Shown one piece after another: positions 55,162 through 64,000 of a stretch of DNA of 64,000 nt. The notes beneath the pieces were generated by a model. It did no database searches, was not told the origin of the DNA, and was given only the letters and a program-made list of their open reading frames with translations. The stretch is from Desmonostoc muscorum LEGE 12446 (GTDB taxonomy: Bacteria > Cyanobacteriota > Cyanobacteriia > Cyanobacteriales > Nostocaceae), in assembly GCF_015207005.2 (NCBI RefSeq), contig NZ_JADEXS020000001.1:1054001-1118000 (forward strand), in the 5' to 3' direction. Numbering within the stretch: the first letter of the stretch is position 1; each line of letters opens with the position of its first letter. The position numbers and the translations under genes were made by a program.

Positions 55162-57733
55162 CGACACTATCAGGTGGAACTATTGCCACTCCGGTAATGG
55201 CGTCGTCTTCATCTAAACGCTGCACTCTTACTCCAGTTGCCGATCGCGATTGTATGGAAATTGCATTCACCGCTTGACGAATGATAATACCGCGATTGGT
55301 GACCATCATAATTTCATCGTCATCGTTGTTGACAATACGTAGGGTTGCTAACTTGTCTTTGGTTTTACGGTTTTTGAATTTGGTTGCCATTAAACCTTGA
55401 CCGGCACGGTTTTGCAGGCGGAATTGGGCGACTGGTACGCGCTTACCATATCCTCCCATTGTAATTACCAACACCCAAGGACCGACGCTGGCATTGGCAG
55501 GTACTTCTACGGTTTCTTCATTAATTTCGATTTCTTCTGTTTCAATTTCTTCAATTTCGGCTTCTGTATTGGTATCTAAAGTGTCGAGAATTGCCGCAGG
55601 GAGAATATCCATACCCACGAGTTCGTCGTCTTTATTTTTCAGCTTCATAGCTTTTACCCCACGAGTCGCCCGACTTAAGGGACGCAGTTGTTCGTGGTTG
55701 CACCGGAAGTGAATCGCCATTCCTTGACGAGAACCAATAATTACGCTGTCTTCTACTCTGGCACGTCTTACCCACCGGAGTTGGTCGCCTTCTTCTAAGG
55801 AAATGGCAATCAAACCATTGGCGCGAATGTGGCTAAAGGCTGCCAATTCGGTTTTCTTGATATTACCGCCTTTGGTGAGCATCACCAAATATTCTTCGTT
55901 GCTAAATTCGTCAACGGGGACGATGGAGGTAATTTTTTCTTCTTTGGGAATGGGTAGCATTTGGACGATGGGTGTACCGCGACTGGTGCGGGAACCCACG
56001 GGAATTTGATAGGCTTTCAGGCAGTAAACTACGCCGCGTTCGCTAAAGAATAAAATACTGTCGTGGTCGCAGCAAGTTAAGAAATGCTCAACGGTATCAT
56101 CATCTTTGACCTTGGCTGCGGCTTTGCCTCTGGTAGCACGGCTTTGGGCTTCAAAGGTGTTGACGGGCATCCGTTTGATGTAGCCTTGTTCGGTGACCAA
56201 AATGATCGCTTTTTCATTAGCAATTAAGTCACGTTCGTCTATTTCGCCTTCCCCTGGTAAAATGATCGTCCGCCGGGGGGTGGCGAAGCTAGTTTTCAGT
56301 TGGGCGACTTCGGTTTCAATGATTTCCAGCACCCTCTCCCGTCGTGCCAAAATATCTTGCAAGTCGGCAATCTTGGTTTGTAATTCTTCGTGTTCCAGAC
56401 GAATTTTATCTGCTTCTAAGGCAGTCAACCGCCGTAATTGCATCTGCAAAATCGCGTCTGCTTGCACTTCGGAAAGCCCGTAAGTTGTGATTAACTCGCC
56501 TTTAGCTGTGGGCGCATCTGGTGCATGGCGAATCAAATTAATAATTGCATCTAAGTGGGACAGGGCAATCAATAACCCCTGCAACAGGTGGTCGCGTTCT
56601 TCCGCTTTCCGCAGTTCGTAGCGGGTACGTCTGGCAATGGATTCGATGCGGAAATCCAAAAAGACGCTTAAGAAATGCTTGAGGGTGAGTACTTGGGGTT
56701 CGCTATTCACCAACGCCAGCATGTTGGCGCCGAAGTTGGCTTGGAGTGGCGTTTGCTTGTAGAGGTTGTTCAAAACCACGCGGGGATAAGCATCACGCTT
56801 GAGTTCGATGACAATCCGCATCCCGTCGCGATCGCTCTCGTCTCGGATATCTGCGATGCCCTCTAGCCGCTTCTCGTTCACCATTTCGGCGATTTTTTCA
56901 ATTAGCGCCGCTTTGTTGGTTTGATAGGGCAATTCGGTGATGATAATTGCTTCTCTATCTGGGCGTCCCCGTTGTTCGATGGTTTCAATGTTGGCGACAC
57001 CACGCATGGTAATGGAACCACGCCCGGTGGTGTAAGCTTCCCGAATGGCAGATGTCCCCAAAATTTGTGCCCCGGTGGGAAAGTCGGGACCGTGGATATA
57101 CTGCATTAATTCCAGATCGGTGATTTCTGGATTGTGAATCAGTGCCACCAAACCGTCAATTAATTCCCCCAAGTTGTGCGGGGGAATGTTGGTTGCCATG
57201 CCCACGGCAATCCCAGAGGAACCATTCAGCAGCAATTGGGGAACACGTGCCGGTAGTACTGTCGGTTCTTGCTGGGAACCGTCGAAGTTATCGGCAAAGT
57301 CTACGGTTTCCGATTCGATGTCGTGGAGTAGACCAGCACTAGTTAAAGCTTTCAAGCGGCATTCTGTATACCGCATTGCCGCCGGGGGATCGTTGTCCAC
57401 GGAACCGAAGTTACCATGCCCATCAACTAAAGGCGATCGCATGGAAAAATCCTGCGCCATCCGCACCAAGGCATCATACACAGCCGTGTCACCGTGGGGG
57501 TGATATTTACCCAATACTTCCCCCACCACACGGGCACATTTCTTAAACGGGCGATCGTGCAGTAGACCTAGCTCGTGCATTGCGTAGAGAATGCGACGAT
57601 GCACAGGTTTTAGACCATCCCTCGCATCTGGCAGCGCCCGACCCACTATCACGCTCATGGCGTATTCCAGATAAGACTGCGACATTTCGTTTCGCAAGTC
57701 TGTCGGGATAATCCTCTCCTGTGAGGTTGTCAT
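55142..57733 (-). CDS. gyrA: DNA gyrase subunit A
   Basis: An 863-residue type IIA topoisomerase subunit that cuts and rejoins DNA to introduce negative supercoils. The catalytic tyrosine is Tyr122 ([10 protein letters not shown]), and the quinolone-region sequence is [10 protein letters not shown], with Thr at position 83. NHSGSS-like and DQ motifs of the breakage domain are in place ([27 protein letters not shown]). The C-terminal beta-pinwheel is complete. The canonical GyrA box (QRRGGKG) is replaced by QSRATRGK, and blade repeats such as LSRATRGV and IQSRSATG are present. An acidic insertion lies near residue 720 ([14 protein letters not shown]). A GyrA function is likely, but a ParC-like paralogue cannot be fully excluded. 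Confidence 0.92.
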   Translation of the reverse strand: MTTSQERIIPTDLRNEMSQSYLEYAMSVIVGRALPDARDGLKPVHRRILYAMHELGLLHDRPFKKCARVVGEVLGKYHPHGDTAVYDALVRMAQDFSMRSPLVDGHGNFGSVDNDPPAAMRYTECRLKALTSAGLLHDIESETVDFADNFDGSQQEPTVLPARVPQLLLNGSSGIAVGMATNIPPHNLGELIDGLVALIHNPEITDLELMQYIHGPDFPTGAQILGTSAIREAYTTGRGSITMRGVANIETIEQRGRPDREAIIITELPYQTNKAALIEKIAEMVNEKRLEGIADIRDESDRDGMRIVIELKRDAYPRVVLNNLYKQTPLQANFGANMLALVNSEPQVLTLKHFLSVFLDFRIESIARRTRYELRKAEERDHLLQGLLIALSHLDAIINLIRHAPDAPTAKGELITTYGLSEVQADAILQMQLRRLTALEADKIRLEHEELQTKIADLQDILARRERVLEIIETEVAQLKTSFATPRRTIILPGEGEIDERDLIANEKAIILVTEQGYIKRMPVNTFEAQSRATRGKAAAKVKDDDTVEHFLTCCDHDSILFFSERGVVYCLKAYQIPVGSRTSRGTPIVQMLPIPKEEKITSIVPVDEFSNEEYLVMLTKGGNIKKTELAAFSHIRANGLIAISLEEGDQLRWVRRARVEDSVIIGSRQGMAIHFRCNHEQLRPLSRATRGVKAMKLKNKDDELVGMDILPAAILDTLDTNTEAEIEEIETEEIEINEETVEVPANASVGPWVLVITMGGYGKRVPVAQFRLQNRAGQGLMATKFKNRKTKDKLATLRIVNNDDDEIMMVTNRGIIIRQAVNAISIQSRSATGVRVQRLDEDDAITGVAIVPPDSVDAEEAE

Positions 57734-58082
57734 AACCTAAAAATCTCCAAAAATCGTAGATTTTAGCTTTTTTACTCGACACAGCGCAAAATTATTCTAA
57801 ATTGCTCTTGAATAATTGCCATAATCTGATATAATTATAGCATATATTGCCTACTCCTGCCTGGGTAGCTAACTCAAGTATTTAAGTAAAAAAGTATAGA
57901 AAATTACTAATTAGAAAAAAGACAATCCTAGTCATTAAGAGATTGCTTATGTGAAATTACTTAATTTCACATAAATTGGCGTAAATTAAGATATTGATAT
58001 AATTAATCACAAAATTGTTGCCCAGATCCCCCACTTTTTGAAGAAGTCGGGGATCTAAACACCTCTGAAGTGATATCCAAGA
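57734..58082. other. Intergenic region upstream of gyrA
   Basis: 349 bases, AT-rich, with one hairpin (58026-58057). The gyrA promoter should lie here. No gene is visible. Confidence 0.6.
58026..58057. terminator. GC-rich hairpin between gyrA and mtnP
   Basis: AGATCCCCC-ACTT and AAGT-CGGGGATCT are nearly perfect arms around TTTGAAG. It lies 25 bases past the mtnP stop codon and may end its minus-strand transcript. It resembles dispersed GATCCCCC repeats in this genome. Confidence 0.5.
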
Positions 58083-58955
58083 CTAGAAATACTTCTGCAA
58101 CAATAACCCTAACTTTTCTTTCGTCGCCGCTGGTGCTTTATCCAATTGAGTCAAAATCGCATATTTCAAAGCCGAATGTGCCTCACTCGGTGGTGGATTT
58201 TCACTTAAGCGCCGCACAGTTTCTTGAATCACCTTTTGAGCGTTTACCGCATTCCGCAGCAAATTGCCAATTACCATCTCCACCGTCACACTGTCATGGT
58301 CTGGATGCCAACAATCGTAATCTGTCACCAGCGCTAAAGTTGCATAGGCGATTTCCGCTTCCCTAGCCAACTTCGCCTCTGGTAAATTCGTCATCCCAAT
58401 GACTGTTGCACCCCAACTGCGATAAAGATTTGATTCTGCTTTTGTGGAAAAGGCTGGCCCTTCCATGCACACATAAGTACCGCTGCGATGGAGAGTGACT
58501 TCTGGTAAATTGAGAGAAGCGATCGCATCTGTCAACACAGCAGCCAAATTCTGACAAATCGGATCGCCAAAGGTAATGTGAGCCACAATTCCTTCACCGA
58601 AAAACGTTGAAATGCGATTTTTTGTTCTGTCAATAAATTGATCTGGCACCACCATATCTAATGGTTTCGCCTCTGCTTTCAAGGAACCCACAGCACTAGC
58701 GGAAATTAAATACTCCACACCCAATTGCTTCATCGCATAGATATTAGCGCGAAATGGTAACTCAGAAGGTAAAAGCGCGTGATTACGACCATGACGTGCC
58801 AAAAAAGCTACTCGTGTTCCTTCCAAAGTACCGAGAATCAAAGCATCAGATGGCGAACCAAAGGGAGTCTGAACTTGCACCTCTTCGATATCTTTGAGCG
58901 CATCCATTTTATACAGACCGCTCCCACCAATAATTCCAATACTAGCTTGAGGCAT
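58083..58955 (-). CDS. mtnP: S-methyl-5'-thioadenosine phosphorylase
   Basis: 290 residues. [37 protein letters not shown] and [26 protein letters not shown] are the phosphate and purine-binding motifs of the MTAP family. The later [30 protein letters not shown] carries the nucleoside site. It phosphorolyses 5'-methylthioadenosine, releasing adenine and the sugar phosphate for methionine salvage. Length and motifs are normal. The FetB/FetA genes upstream on the same strand look unrelated in function, and the two are separated by about 108 bases. Confidence 0.95.
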   Translation of the reverse strand: MPQASIGIIGGSGLYKMDALKDIEEVQVQTPFGSPSDALILGTLEGTRVAFLARHGRNHALLPSELPFRANIYAMKQLGVEYLISASAVGSLKAEAKPLDMVVPDQFIDRTKNRISTFFGEGIVAHITFGDPICQNLAAVLTDAIASLNLPEVTLHRSGTYVCMEGPAFSTKAESNLYRSWGATVIGMTNLPEAKLAREAEIAYATLALVTDYDCWHPDHDSVTVEMVIGNLLRNAVNAQKVIQETVRRLSENPPPSEAHSALKYAILTQLDKAPAATKEKLGLLLQKYF

Positions 58956-59062
58956 GATACTGAACCTTTTCCTTGCTGAGCTGCTAAGTTATTTTACTAG
59001 ATCGAGAAAGAGGAAATGATATCAGCTTCAACCAAGGGTTATTCTGAATTCTGAATTCTGTT

Positions 59063-59884
59063 TTAACTTTTTACTTTTGCCTTGTTTGGTGATTTCTGAA
59101 TTAACAAATCTGTCAACTGATGATTTTGATTAAACAGAGCAAAGAAAGCTAGGATAATAACACCGATGATGGCGATCGCTGTCCCAGATGCCTGGGCAAA
59201 AATAATCACAATCTGGTAGCGTATGGCATCACTAGGATTTGCCCCAGCCAGGATTTGACCAGTCATCATTCCCGGTAAACTAACGAGTCCCATCACCATC
59301 ATTGAATTAATAGTCGGGATCATTCCTGTTCTCAGGGCTTCTTTAATACTTTGATGGGCGGCTTCCCAACGGGTTGCACCAAGACTCAGTAGGGCTTCTA
59401 TTTCCCCCCGACGACTAGTTAAGTCTTCCATAAACCGATCTAAACTTAAAGACGTACCCGTGAGGGCATTACCCAAAACCATACCCAAAAAGGGAATGAG
59501 ATACTGAGGCTCGTACCAGGGTTGTACACGCAAAATACCGCTAACTACTATCCCGGTGACTAAAAAGGAACCACTCAAAAGCGAAATAAAATTATTCCAA
59601 TAAATACCAGCAAATCGTCTACGTGTGCGGTTAACACTGGATATACCAGCGATAACAGTCATTCCCAAAGCCAAAAGTATGATTAATACAGGGTTGCTGA
59701 GAGTAAATACCCACTGCAATATGTATCCCACCATCAATAACTGTATAACCATCCGTAGGGAAGCGATCGCCAGACTTTGCTCTAGCCCCAACCGCAAACC
59801 AAAAGAAAGCCCCACATTGATCGCAATAAACAAAGTTGCTAAAGACAACTGTGCATAACTGATCTGGATATAGCTGGTTTCCAT
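59063..59884 (-). CDS. fetB: ABC transporter permease FetB/YbbM (UPF0014)
   Basis: A 273-residue integral membrane protein with about seven helices. It belongs to the UPF0014/FetB family of iron exporters: characteristic stretches are LGLEQSLAIASLRMVIQLLM, NRTRRRFAG, LGMVLGNALTGTSLSLDRF, LLSLGATRWEA and MNSMMVMGLVSLPGMMTGQIL-like sequence (here MIPTINSMMVMGLVSLPGM). It should form the membrane channel for the ATPase encoded directly upstream, whose stop overlaps this start by one base (59884). The pair probably exports iron or a related metal and protects against oxidative stress. Confidence 0.93.
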   Translation of the reverse strand: METSYIQISYAQLSLATLFIAINVGLSFGLRLGLEQSLAIASLRMVIQLLMVGYILQWVFTLSNPVLIILLALGMTVIAGISSVNRTRRRFAGIYWNNFISLLSGSFLVTGIVVSGILRVQPWYEPQYLIPFLGMVLGNALTGTSLSLDRFMEDLTSRRGEIEALLSLGATRWEAAHQSIKEALRTGMIPTINSMMVMGLVSLPGMMTGQILAGANPSDAIRYQIVIIFAQASGTAIAIIGVIILAFFALFNQNHQLTDLLIQKSPNKAKVKS

Positions 59885-60585
59885 CAGTCCTTTTCCTTCA
59901 GGGTAATTTGACGGTTGGTAATACGTTCCAACTGAGTTGGATCATGACTTGTCCAGAGATATGCTCTTTGTGGGTGTTCACGTTGCCAAGCTGCAACTAA
60001 AGCCTCTAAACTTTGGGCAGTTCCAGGATCTAGTGAGGCGGTAGGTTCATCTAGTAGCAGTATTGAAGGTGAAAGTTGCAAAGCTCTCAGAAAAGCGACT
60101 ATCTGCCCTTCTCCACCTGAAAGAGCGCTAACCGGACGCTGCAAAAAGTCAGGCGTTTTATGCAAAAGATGTAGATAGTCTAAAATCAACTCGCGGTTGT
60201 AAATTAGATGGCGGTGAATAGCTAACCGATAAACTCGCCGGAGATTTTCTTCTACAGTTCCTTCCCATAGGGCTGGCCGTTGTTGCAAATAAATAATTTG
60301 CGAACGATAGGTAGGCATAAAGTGGGAATTTATCAGCTGTCCCTGAAAAATAATTTGTCCTGCTTGTACAGGATCGAGTCCTGCTAATGCTCGTAGGAGC
60401 AGACTTTTACCAGAGCCAGAAGCACCGATCACCGCTACTCGCTCCCCTGGAAATAATTGAAAACTGAGGTGACTCCAAATCCAGCGTTGCTCAACGATTC
60501 GCCCTAAGTCTTGTACCAAAAGAATAGGGTTGTTGGGAAACAATTCTGGCTCAGTAGTCTGGTTTTTAGTAAGTTGATCTTTCAT
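59884..60585 (-). CDS. fetA: ABC transporter ATP-binding protein FetA/YbbL
   Basis: 233 residues from the ATG at 60585; a GTG at 60651 would add a 22-residue extension rich in Gly that does not look like family sequence. Walker A is GASGSGKSL, the signature LSGGEGQIV (Gly-Glu-Gly in place of the usual Gly-Gln-Gln), Walker B SILLLDEPTASLD and the switch His in TSHDP. It is fused in operon to FetB (one-base overlap), and together they form the FetAB exporter. A Leu in place of Ser/Thr after the Walker A Lys-Ser is normal in this subgroup. Confidence 0.92.
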   Translation of the reverse strand: MKDQLTKNQTTEPELFPNNPILLVQDLGRIVEQRWIWSHLSFQLFPGERVAVIGASGSGKSLLLRALAGLDPVQAGQIIFQGQLINSHFMPTYRSQIIYLQQRPALWEGTVEENLRRVYRLAIHRHLIYNRELILDYLHLLHKTPDFLQRPVSALSGGEGQIVAFLRALQLSPSILLLDEPTASLDPGTAQSLEALVAAWQREHPQRAYLWTSHDPTQLERITNRQITLKEKD

Positions 60586-60783
60586 CCTGATAAATTGACA
60601 TCCTCCCACCGCTAATCCAAACTTATCACCGTCATAGCCTGAGTCAACCACGAGACTTCAACTTTTTCCCATAGCTCAGGACGTTTCCATCAAAGCATAA
60701 GCGGTGATAACCATTCACTTAGATCCCCCAACCCCCTTTTTAACGAGGCTTTAGACGTTCGTTTTTACCGACTGGCTATCTGG

Positions 60784-60906
60784 CAATACAGTTCAGTTAA
60801 GCAATTTTTTCGTTCTCTTTGTTCTCTCTTTGCGTTCTCTGCGCCTCTGCGGTTCGTAAAAAAAATGACTTTGACAAAGAGTACCAGCCTTAACTGAACC
60901 GTATTG
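60784..60906. repeat. MITE-like element, TIR CAATACGGTTCAGTTAAG, copy 2
   Basis: CAATACAGTTCAGTTAAG and CTTAACTGAACCGTATTG are inverted ends with one mismatch. GGCTATCTGG (60774-60783) and GGCTACCTGG (60907-60916) flank it as a ten-base target duplication with one change. The interior contains CTCTGCGCCTCTGCGGTTCG. Confidence 0.88.
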
Positions 60907-60973
60907 GGCTACCTGGGGCGATCGCCTCTGTAAAAATGGGTTTACTAGACCTTTAATTTTTGAATTTCAGCAA

Positions 60974-61750
60974 ATGCCACTCGAACTGCAAAATCTCACA
61001 GGCGGTTACACCACAGTACCAATCGTCCAAGACATTAACCTTACCCTGCAAACAGGAGAATGGTTGAGTTTAGTTGGTGCTAATGGCTCAGGTAAGTCTA
61101 CCTTACTGAAATTGCTGAGTCGTATTCTTTTTCCACAGCAAGGAACAGTGCTACTTGATGGCAAAGCAATTCATTCTCAACCCCCAAATCTAGTTGCACA
61201 GAAACTAGCATTTTTACCGCAGCAACAAATAGTTCCCGTTGGCTTAACAGTGCGACAATTAGTAAGTTTAGGACGCACGCCACATCAACCTTGGTGGAAA
61301 TGGGAATTAAATGCTGAAGATTGGCTAAAAGTCGAAGAGGCAATTCAAAAGACGCAACTAGAAAAATTAAGCGATCGCTTAGTCGAACAACTCTCAGGCG
61401 GTGAAAGACAACGGGCTTTTTTAGCTTTAGCACTAGCGCAAGAACCAAAAGTTTTATTATTAGATGAACCGACAACTTTTTTAGATATCAACTATCAATT
61501 GCAACTCTTGGAACTCCTAAAAGAACTGAATCAGCAGCAAGAATTAACTATTGTCACAGTTTTACACGAACTAAATTTAGCAGCGCGGTATAGCTCTCGC
61601 ATTGCATTATTAAAGCAAGGTCATATTTGGGAAATTGGTACGCCTGAAGAAGTTATGACACCAAATGCGATCGCCCAAGTTTTCAGTGTAGAATCAGTGA
61701 TTATTCACACACCTGTCGGATTACAAGTTTGTGCTATTTCTGCTATTTGA
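60974..61750 (+). CDS. ABC transporter ATP-binding protein, iron-siderophore/vitamin B12 type (FecE-like)
   Basis: 258 residues. Walker A GANGSGKST, Q-loop FLPQQQ, signature LSGGERQRAFLALALA, Walker B VLLLDEPTTFLDINY and switch VLHELNLAARYSSRIALL. The pattern LDIxxQ after Walker B and the ending PxGLQVCAI match the FecE/FhuC/BtuD group, which powers import of ferric siderophores, heme or cobalamin. The permease and binding protein are not adjacent, so its partners must be elsewhere. Translation starts at an ATG after a leader bounded by the MITE. Confidence 0.9.
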   Translation: MPLELQNLTGGYTTVPIVQDINLTLQTGEWLSLVGANGSGKSTLLKLLSRILFPQQGTVLLDGKAIHSQPPNLVAQKLAFLPQQQIVPVGLTVRQLVSLGRTPHQPWWKWELNAEDWLKVEEAIQKTQLEKLSDRLVEQLSGGERQRAFLALALAQEPKVLLLDEPTTFLDINYQLQLLELLKELNQQQELTIVTVLHELNLAARYSSRIALLKQGHIWEIGTPEEVMTPNAIAQVFSVESVIIHTPVGLQVCAISAI

Positions 61751-61786
61751 AGAAGAATTCAGAATTCAGAATTCAGGAGTACACGG

Positions 61787-61814
61787 GTAGGGGCACAACA
61801 TGTTGTGCCCCTAC
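61787..61814. repeat. Perfect 28-base palindrome GTAGGGGCACAACA
   Basis: GTAGGGGCACAACA is followed directly by its exact complement. The identical palindrome is at 32595-32622, and a variant at 3922-3950. Confidence 0.85.
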
Positions 61815-61915
61815 GATTATCTGTACCTCACCAACTTGCAATCTGCTGTATCAACCAGTCGTACAAAAAACATTGCTGAATTCTGACTCCTGACTCCTGA
61901 ATTCTGTTTTGATTC

Positions 61916-62548
61916 TTAATCCTCAATGGGCGCATTGGGGATTGCGGCATCAATATCGGCTTGGGACAAATTGGGAATCGACCAGTTTGGCTCACCTGCT
62001 TTGAACACCTTGGCAGGATTAACGTTAAATTCAACAGTACCCGTTTCTGGATTAGTCTTAGCTACTAACTGAGTTCCATCCACAAACTTAATAGCTAGAG
62101 GTTCCGTCAATTCTTGGGCATCTGCAATACTACTTACCTTGCTGCCAATCGGTAGGTAAACACCATCACAATCCCACTCATTTTCTGTAATTTGACCATT
62201 TCCCAAAAAGTAGAGGGTATTTCCTTGGGAAGCTTTTTTAGGTTTATGAGCGTAGATTGCTAGAGTTTTTCCAGTTTCATTGCGGCATTGTGCCCAGTTT
62301 TGTGCTGTCTCTAAAATGTACTTTTGCAGCTTGAACTCACCCAATTCTTGCTGAATTTCCTCTGGTGTATATTCAGATTGATCGGGCGTCTTTTGAAGCT
62401 GTAAGAGATTATTAATCCCTTGAGTTACCTCGATATAGTCAGGACTAGTAGTTAGGTTGGGTCTGTCAGCCCAAGAAGGTTGGGCAATTATCAAATTAAC
62501 TAAAAGTACTAAAGCAACTAGAGCAGTTTTGAAAAGTTTCACGATCAT
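61916..62548 (-). CDS. Secreted protein of unknown function
   Basis: 210 residues. A clear signal peptide (KLFKTALVALVLLVNLIIAQPSWA) is followed by a mature part with two Cys (AQCRNETG and EWDCDGVY) that could form a disulfide. A helical region around 60-100 (ELGEFKLQKYILETAQNW) and a beta-rich segment (GNTLYFLGNGQI, LAIKFVDGTQLVAKTN) follow. No catalytic motif was recognised. It looks like a soluble periplasmic or lipid-free cell-surface protein specific to cyanobacteria. It has no obvious partner; the CadD-like gene lies upstream on the same strand with a 118-base gap. Confidence 0.7.
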   Translation of the reverse strand: MIVKLFKTALVALVLLVNLIIAQPSWADRPNLTTSPDYIEVTQGINNLLQLQKTPDQSEYTPEEIQQELGEFKLQKYILETAQNWAQCRNETGKTLAIYAHKPKKASQGNTLYFLGNGQITENEWDCDGVYLPIGSKVSSIADAQELTEPLAIKFVDGTQLVAKTNPETGTVEFNVNPAKVFKAGEPNWSIPNLSQADIDAAIPNAPIED

Positions 62549-62666
62549 TCTCCTTTTGAAGATTAGAAAATATTTTCAATATTGAAAATTTTACTAGATG
62601 AGACTGTTTATTTTAATAGATTTTTGTAGCTTTGTTGGCAAACAGTCTCGCAAATATTTAGTCAAA

Positions 62667-63377
62667 TTACCCACGAATTTCAACGCTTGACGATGTTGCT
62701 ACCTGCCCATTCATGGTATACAGTTTGACAAGTCCCGCTAAACACAAGCAGCTAGCCGTCAAGGCAATTGGAGTTAGTGAAGCGCCGTCTAGGATAATAA
62801 ACACACCTAAACCAATCAAAACGAAGGGAACAAAACCGTTGCCATAGCGAGTTAGCAGATTAGATATTGCAGGCTGGCACGTCAGCTTGTACGTCACGTA
62901 GCACCAAACGCCGACTAGTAACAAGAAGACTGCAATGATTACCAGCAAACTAGAAAGGGTACTATTCGCAAACAAGGGCATATAGATACTCACATTATCA
63001 CTGCCGTTGGCGATGGTAATAGCCGCCACACTATAAGCTTGGGGAGATAGAAAACTAATCAAGGAAGAAGAAGTAGACAACTCCGGCTGCGTCTGAGAAT
63101 CGCTTTCTTTGTTCAACAGACGATTTAATCCGACGGTGATGGGTACTAAACCTAAAAGACCAATCAAATGGGGTGGCAAAACCAAACCCCCCAGAAAACC
63201 AACCAAACTGGCAATCACCAGAGTACAAAAACCTAGATACTGACCAATCACGATGTGTCGATGACGGAAAGTTGCATTTACCTGAGAGAATAACAGCGTC
63301 AAGATGACTAAATCATCGAGGTTTGTAGCTGTAAAAGCTGCGATTCCGGTCGAAAATGCGGTGACGAATTCGTTCAT
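62667..63377 (-). CDS. CadD-family cadmium resistance/permease-like transporter
   Basis: 236 residues with about six membrane helices. The N-terminus FSTGIAAFTATNLDDLVILTLLF is the CadD/LysE-like membrane motif, with Asp residues in helix 1 (TNLDD). The second half has TIANGSDNVSIYMPLFA, matching the family's inner-repeat motif. Proteins of this kind are linked to cadmium (and perhaps zinc) resistance in other bacteria. Whether this one moves Cd2+ is an inference. The longer linker RLLNKESDSQTQPELSTSSSL is a loop. Confidence 0.82.
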   Translation of the reverse strand: MNEFVTAFSTGIAAFTATNLDDLVILTLLFSQVNATFRHRHIVIGQYLGFCTLVIASLVGFLGGLVLPPHLIGLLGLVPITVGLNRLLNKESDSQTQPELSTSSSLISFLSPQAYSVAAITIANGSDNVSIYMPLFANSTLSSLLVIIAVFLLLVGVWCYVTYKLTCQPAISNLLTRYGNGFVPFVLIGLGVFIILDGASLTPIALTASCLCLAGLVKLYTMNGQVATSSSVEIRG

Positions 63378-63700
63378 TTCTATCTCTCCTCAATCTTCGT
63401 GCTGGCTTGTCTAGGCTAGCGTTAGTTGATATCTGCAAATGTTTAGAAAACTGCTACTTAATCAAGCGTGGAGGCATAGCATCTCCAATTCAATTTGTAG
63501 GGTCTGCCCGCTTTGGATTAAGTACAACTTGGTAGGAACCTGCTTAGTGAAAGCAAATATTCTTTTTGTTGCAAATCCTGAAATAACTTTTCTGATTAAG
63601 AGTGAGAGAGTCTAGGTTTTAACCTTCAAATGTATAGAGTAAAGTAGCATTTAGACTCTCTTGGTATTGGGTTGGTCAAAAAAGTATTCGTGATTCATTA
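63378..63700. other. Intergenic region, nothing recognised
   Basis: 323 bases with no gene or strong hairpin. A fragment TTGTAGGGTCTGCCCGC (about 63497-63513) resembles a dispersed repeat. Confidence 0.5.
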
Positions 63701-64000
63701 TTATTGACGAATCATCTTTTCAACAACTTTGTTATTTTCCCCAAGTTGTTGTTCAGTAACGAAGGTTTTATTAGTGGATGTTTCTTTAGCAAATTTGGCA
63801 TTACTTTGGGTGTGGAGTCCTGGTAATACACCTAATTTAAGTTTTTTTGTTTGTTTAGAAGTAGGCACTAAAGTTACTTTAAGTTCGCTGATAACTCGCT
63901 GTTGCTCTTTGATTATTTGAGTTAGTTCGTTGAGTTGTTGAGTATGTATATCATCCAATTTTTCATGGAGCAGTTCAATATTTTGTCCGGCTCTCAAGTT
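63701..64000 (-). CDS. Probable DUF1003 protein C-terminus, 5'-truncated by window edge
   Basis: About 100 codons, open to the right edge of the window; the Leu at 63997 is not a true start. The first residues (LRAGQNIELLHEKLDDIHTQ) resemble the end of DUF1003 membrane proteins, whose sequence after the helices reads like NLxAExIELLHEKLD. The rest is a charged, partly coiled-coil tail (LTQIIKEQQRVISELKVTL) and a low-complexity part. DUF1003 proteins are small membrane proteins of unknown role. The call is based on one short motif. Confidence 0.5.
   Translation of the reverse strand, partial: NLRAGQNIELLHEKLDDIHTQQLNELTQIIKEQQRVISELKVTLVPTSKQTKKLKLGVLPGLHTQSNAKFAKETSTNKTFVTEQQLGENNKVVEKMIRQ

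Overview
The window reads as chromosome of a filamentous, heterocyst-type cyanobacterium (Nostoc/Anabaena relatives). The grounds are the very frequent HIP1-type octamer GCGATCGC, long G-rich/C-rich heptamer tandem repeats between genes, many palindromic MITE-like elements, and protein families typical of that group (DUF1400, CHAT-STAND-WD40 proteins, NAD-type Gap, FtsH, FetAB). No rRNA, tRNA or CRISPR array was recognised.

Layout. 1-1822: the 3' part of a fumarate-reductase-like flavoprotein, translationally coupled to a two-cluster ferredoxin. 2299-9167: a small unknown ORF, an Old Yellow Enzyme, a TerB-like acidic protein, acetolactate synthase with a zinc-ribbon tail, an MFS exporter and an alpha/beta hydrolase. 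9488-14181: an AT-rich LemA/TPR-DUF3137 pair whose second gene is split by a 2.1-kb IS4/Tn5-type insertion sequence with a clean 10-bp target duplication and a passenger gene. 14432-15550: a ferrochelatase-like protein with a natural eight-histidine tail.

16519-32333 is the most unusual block, all on the + strand: a lipase-like alpha/beta hydrolase, a C25 (gingipain/caspase-fold) peptidase-like protein, two very large paralogous CHAT-protease/nSTAND-NTPase/transmembrane/WD40 proteins, and a lipoxygenase with all five iron ligands. The arrangement suggests an NLR-like sensor with protease and lipid-cleaving/lipid-oxidising outputs. That function is inferred; only the domains are seen.

32670-50133 is mostly housekeeping: Dus, FMN reductase, FtsH, a quinone-oxidoreductase-like MDR protein, a pentapeptide-repeat membrane protein, a tandem array of Rpn/DUF2887 nuclease-like genes (two intact, one truncated), a DUF1400-SGNH hydrolase, DprA, and a carbon-metabolism run of gap, pyk and tal. 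50438-63997: an Arg-rich repeat peptide, a histidine kinase, Lnt overlapping GyrA, MtnP, FetB/FetA, an orphan FecE-type ATPase, a secreted protein of unknown function, a CadD-type transporter, and the end of a probable DUF1003 protein running off the window.

Repeats shape the window. At least six MITE-like inverted-repeat elements lie between genes. One shared module (GAACCGCAGAGG) has also entered coding sequence, in lnt and at the start of the pentapeptide gene.
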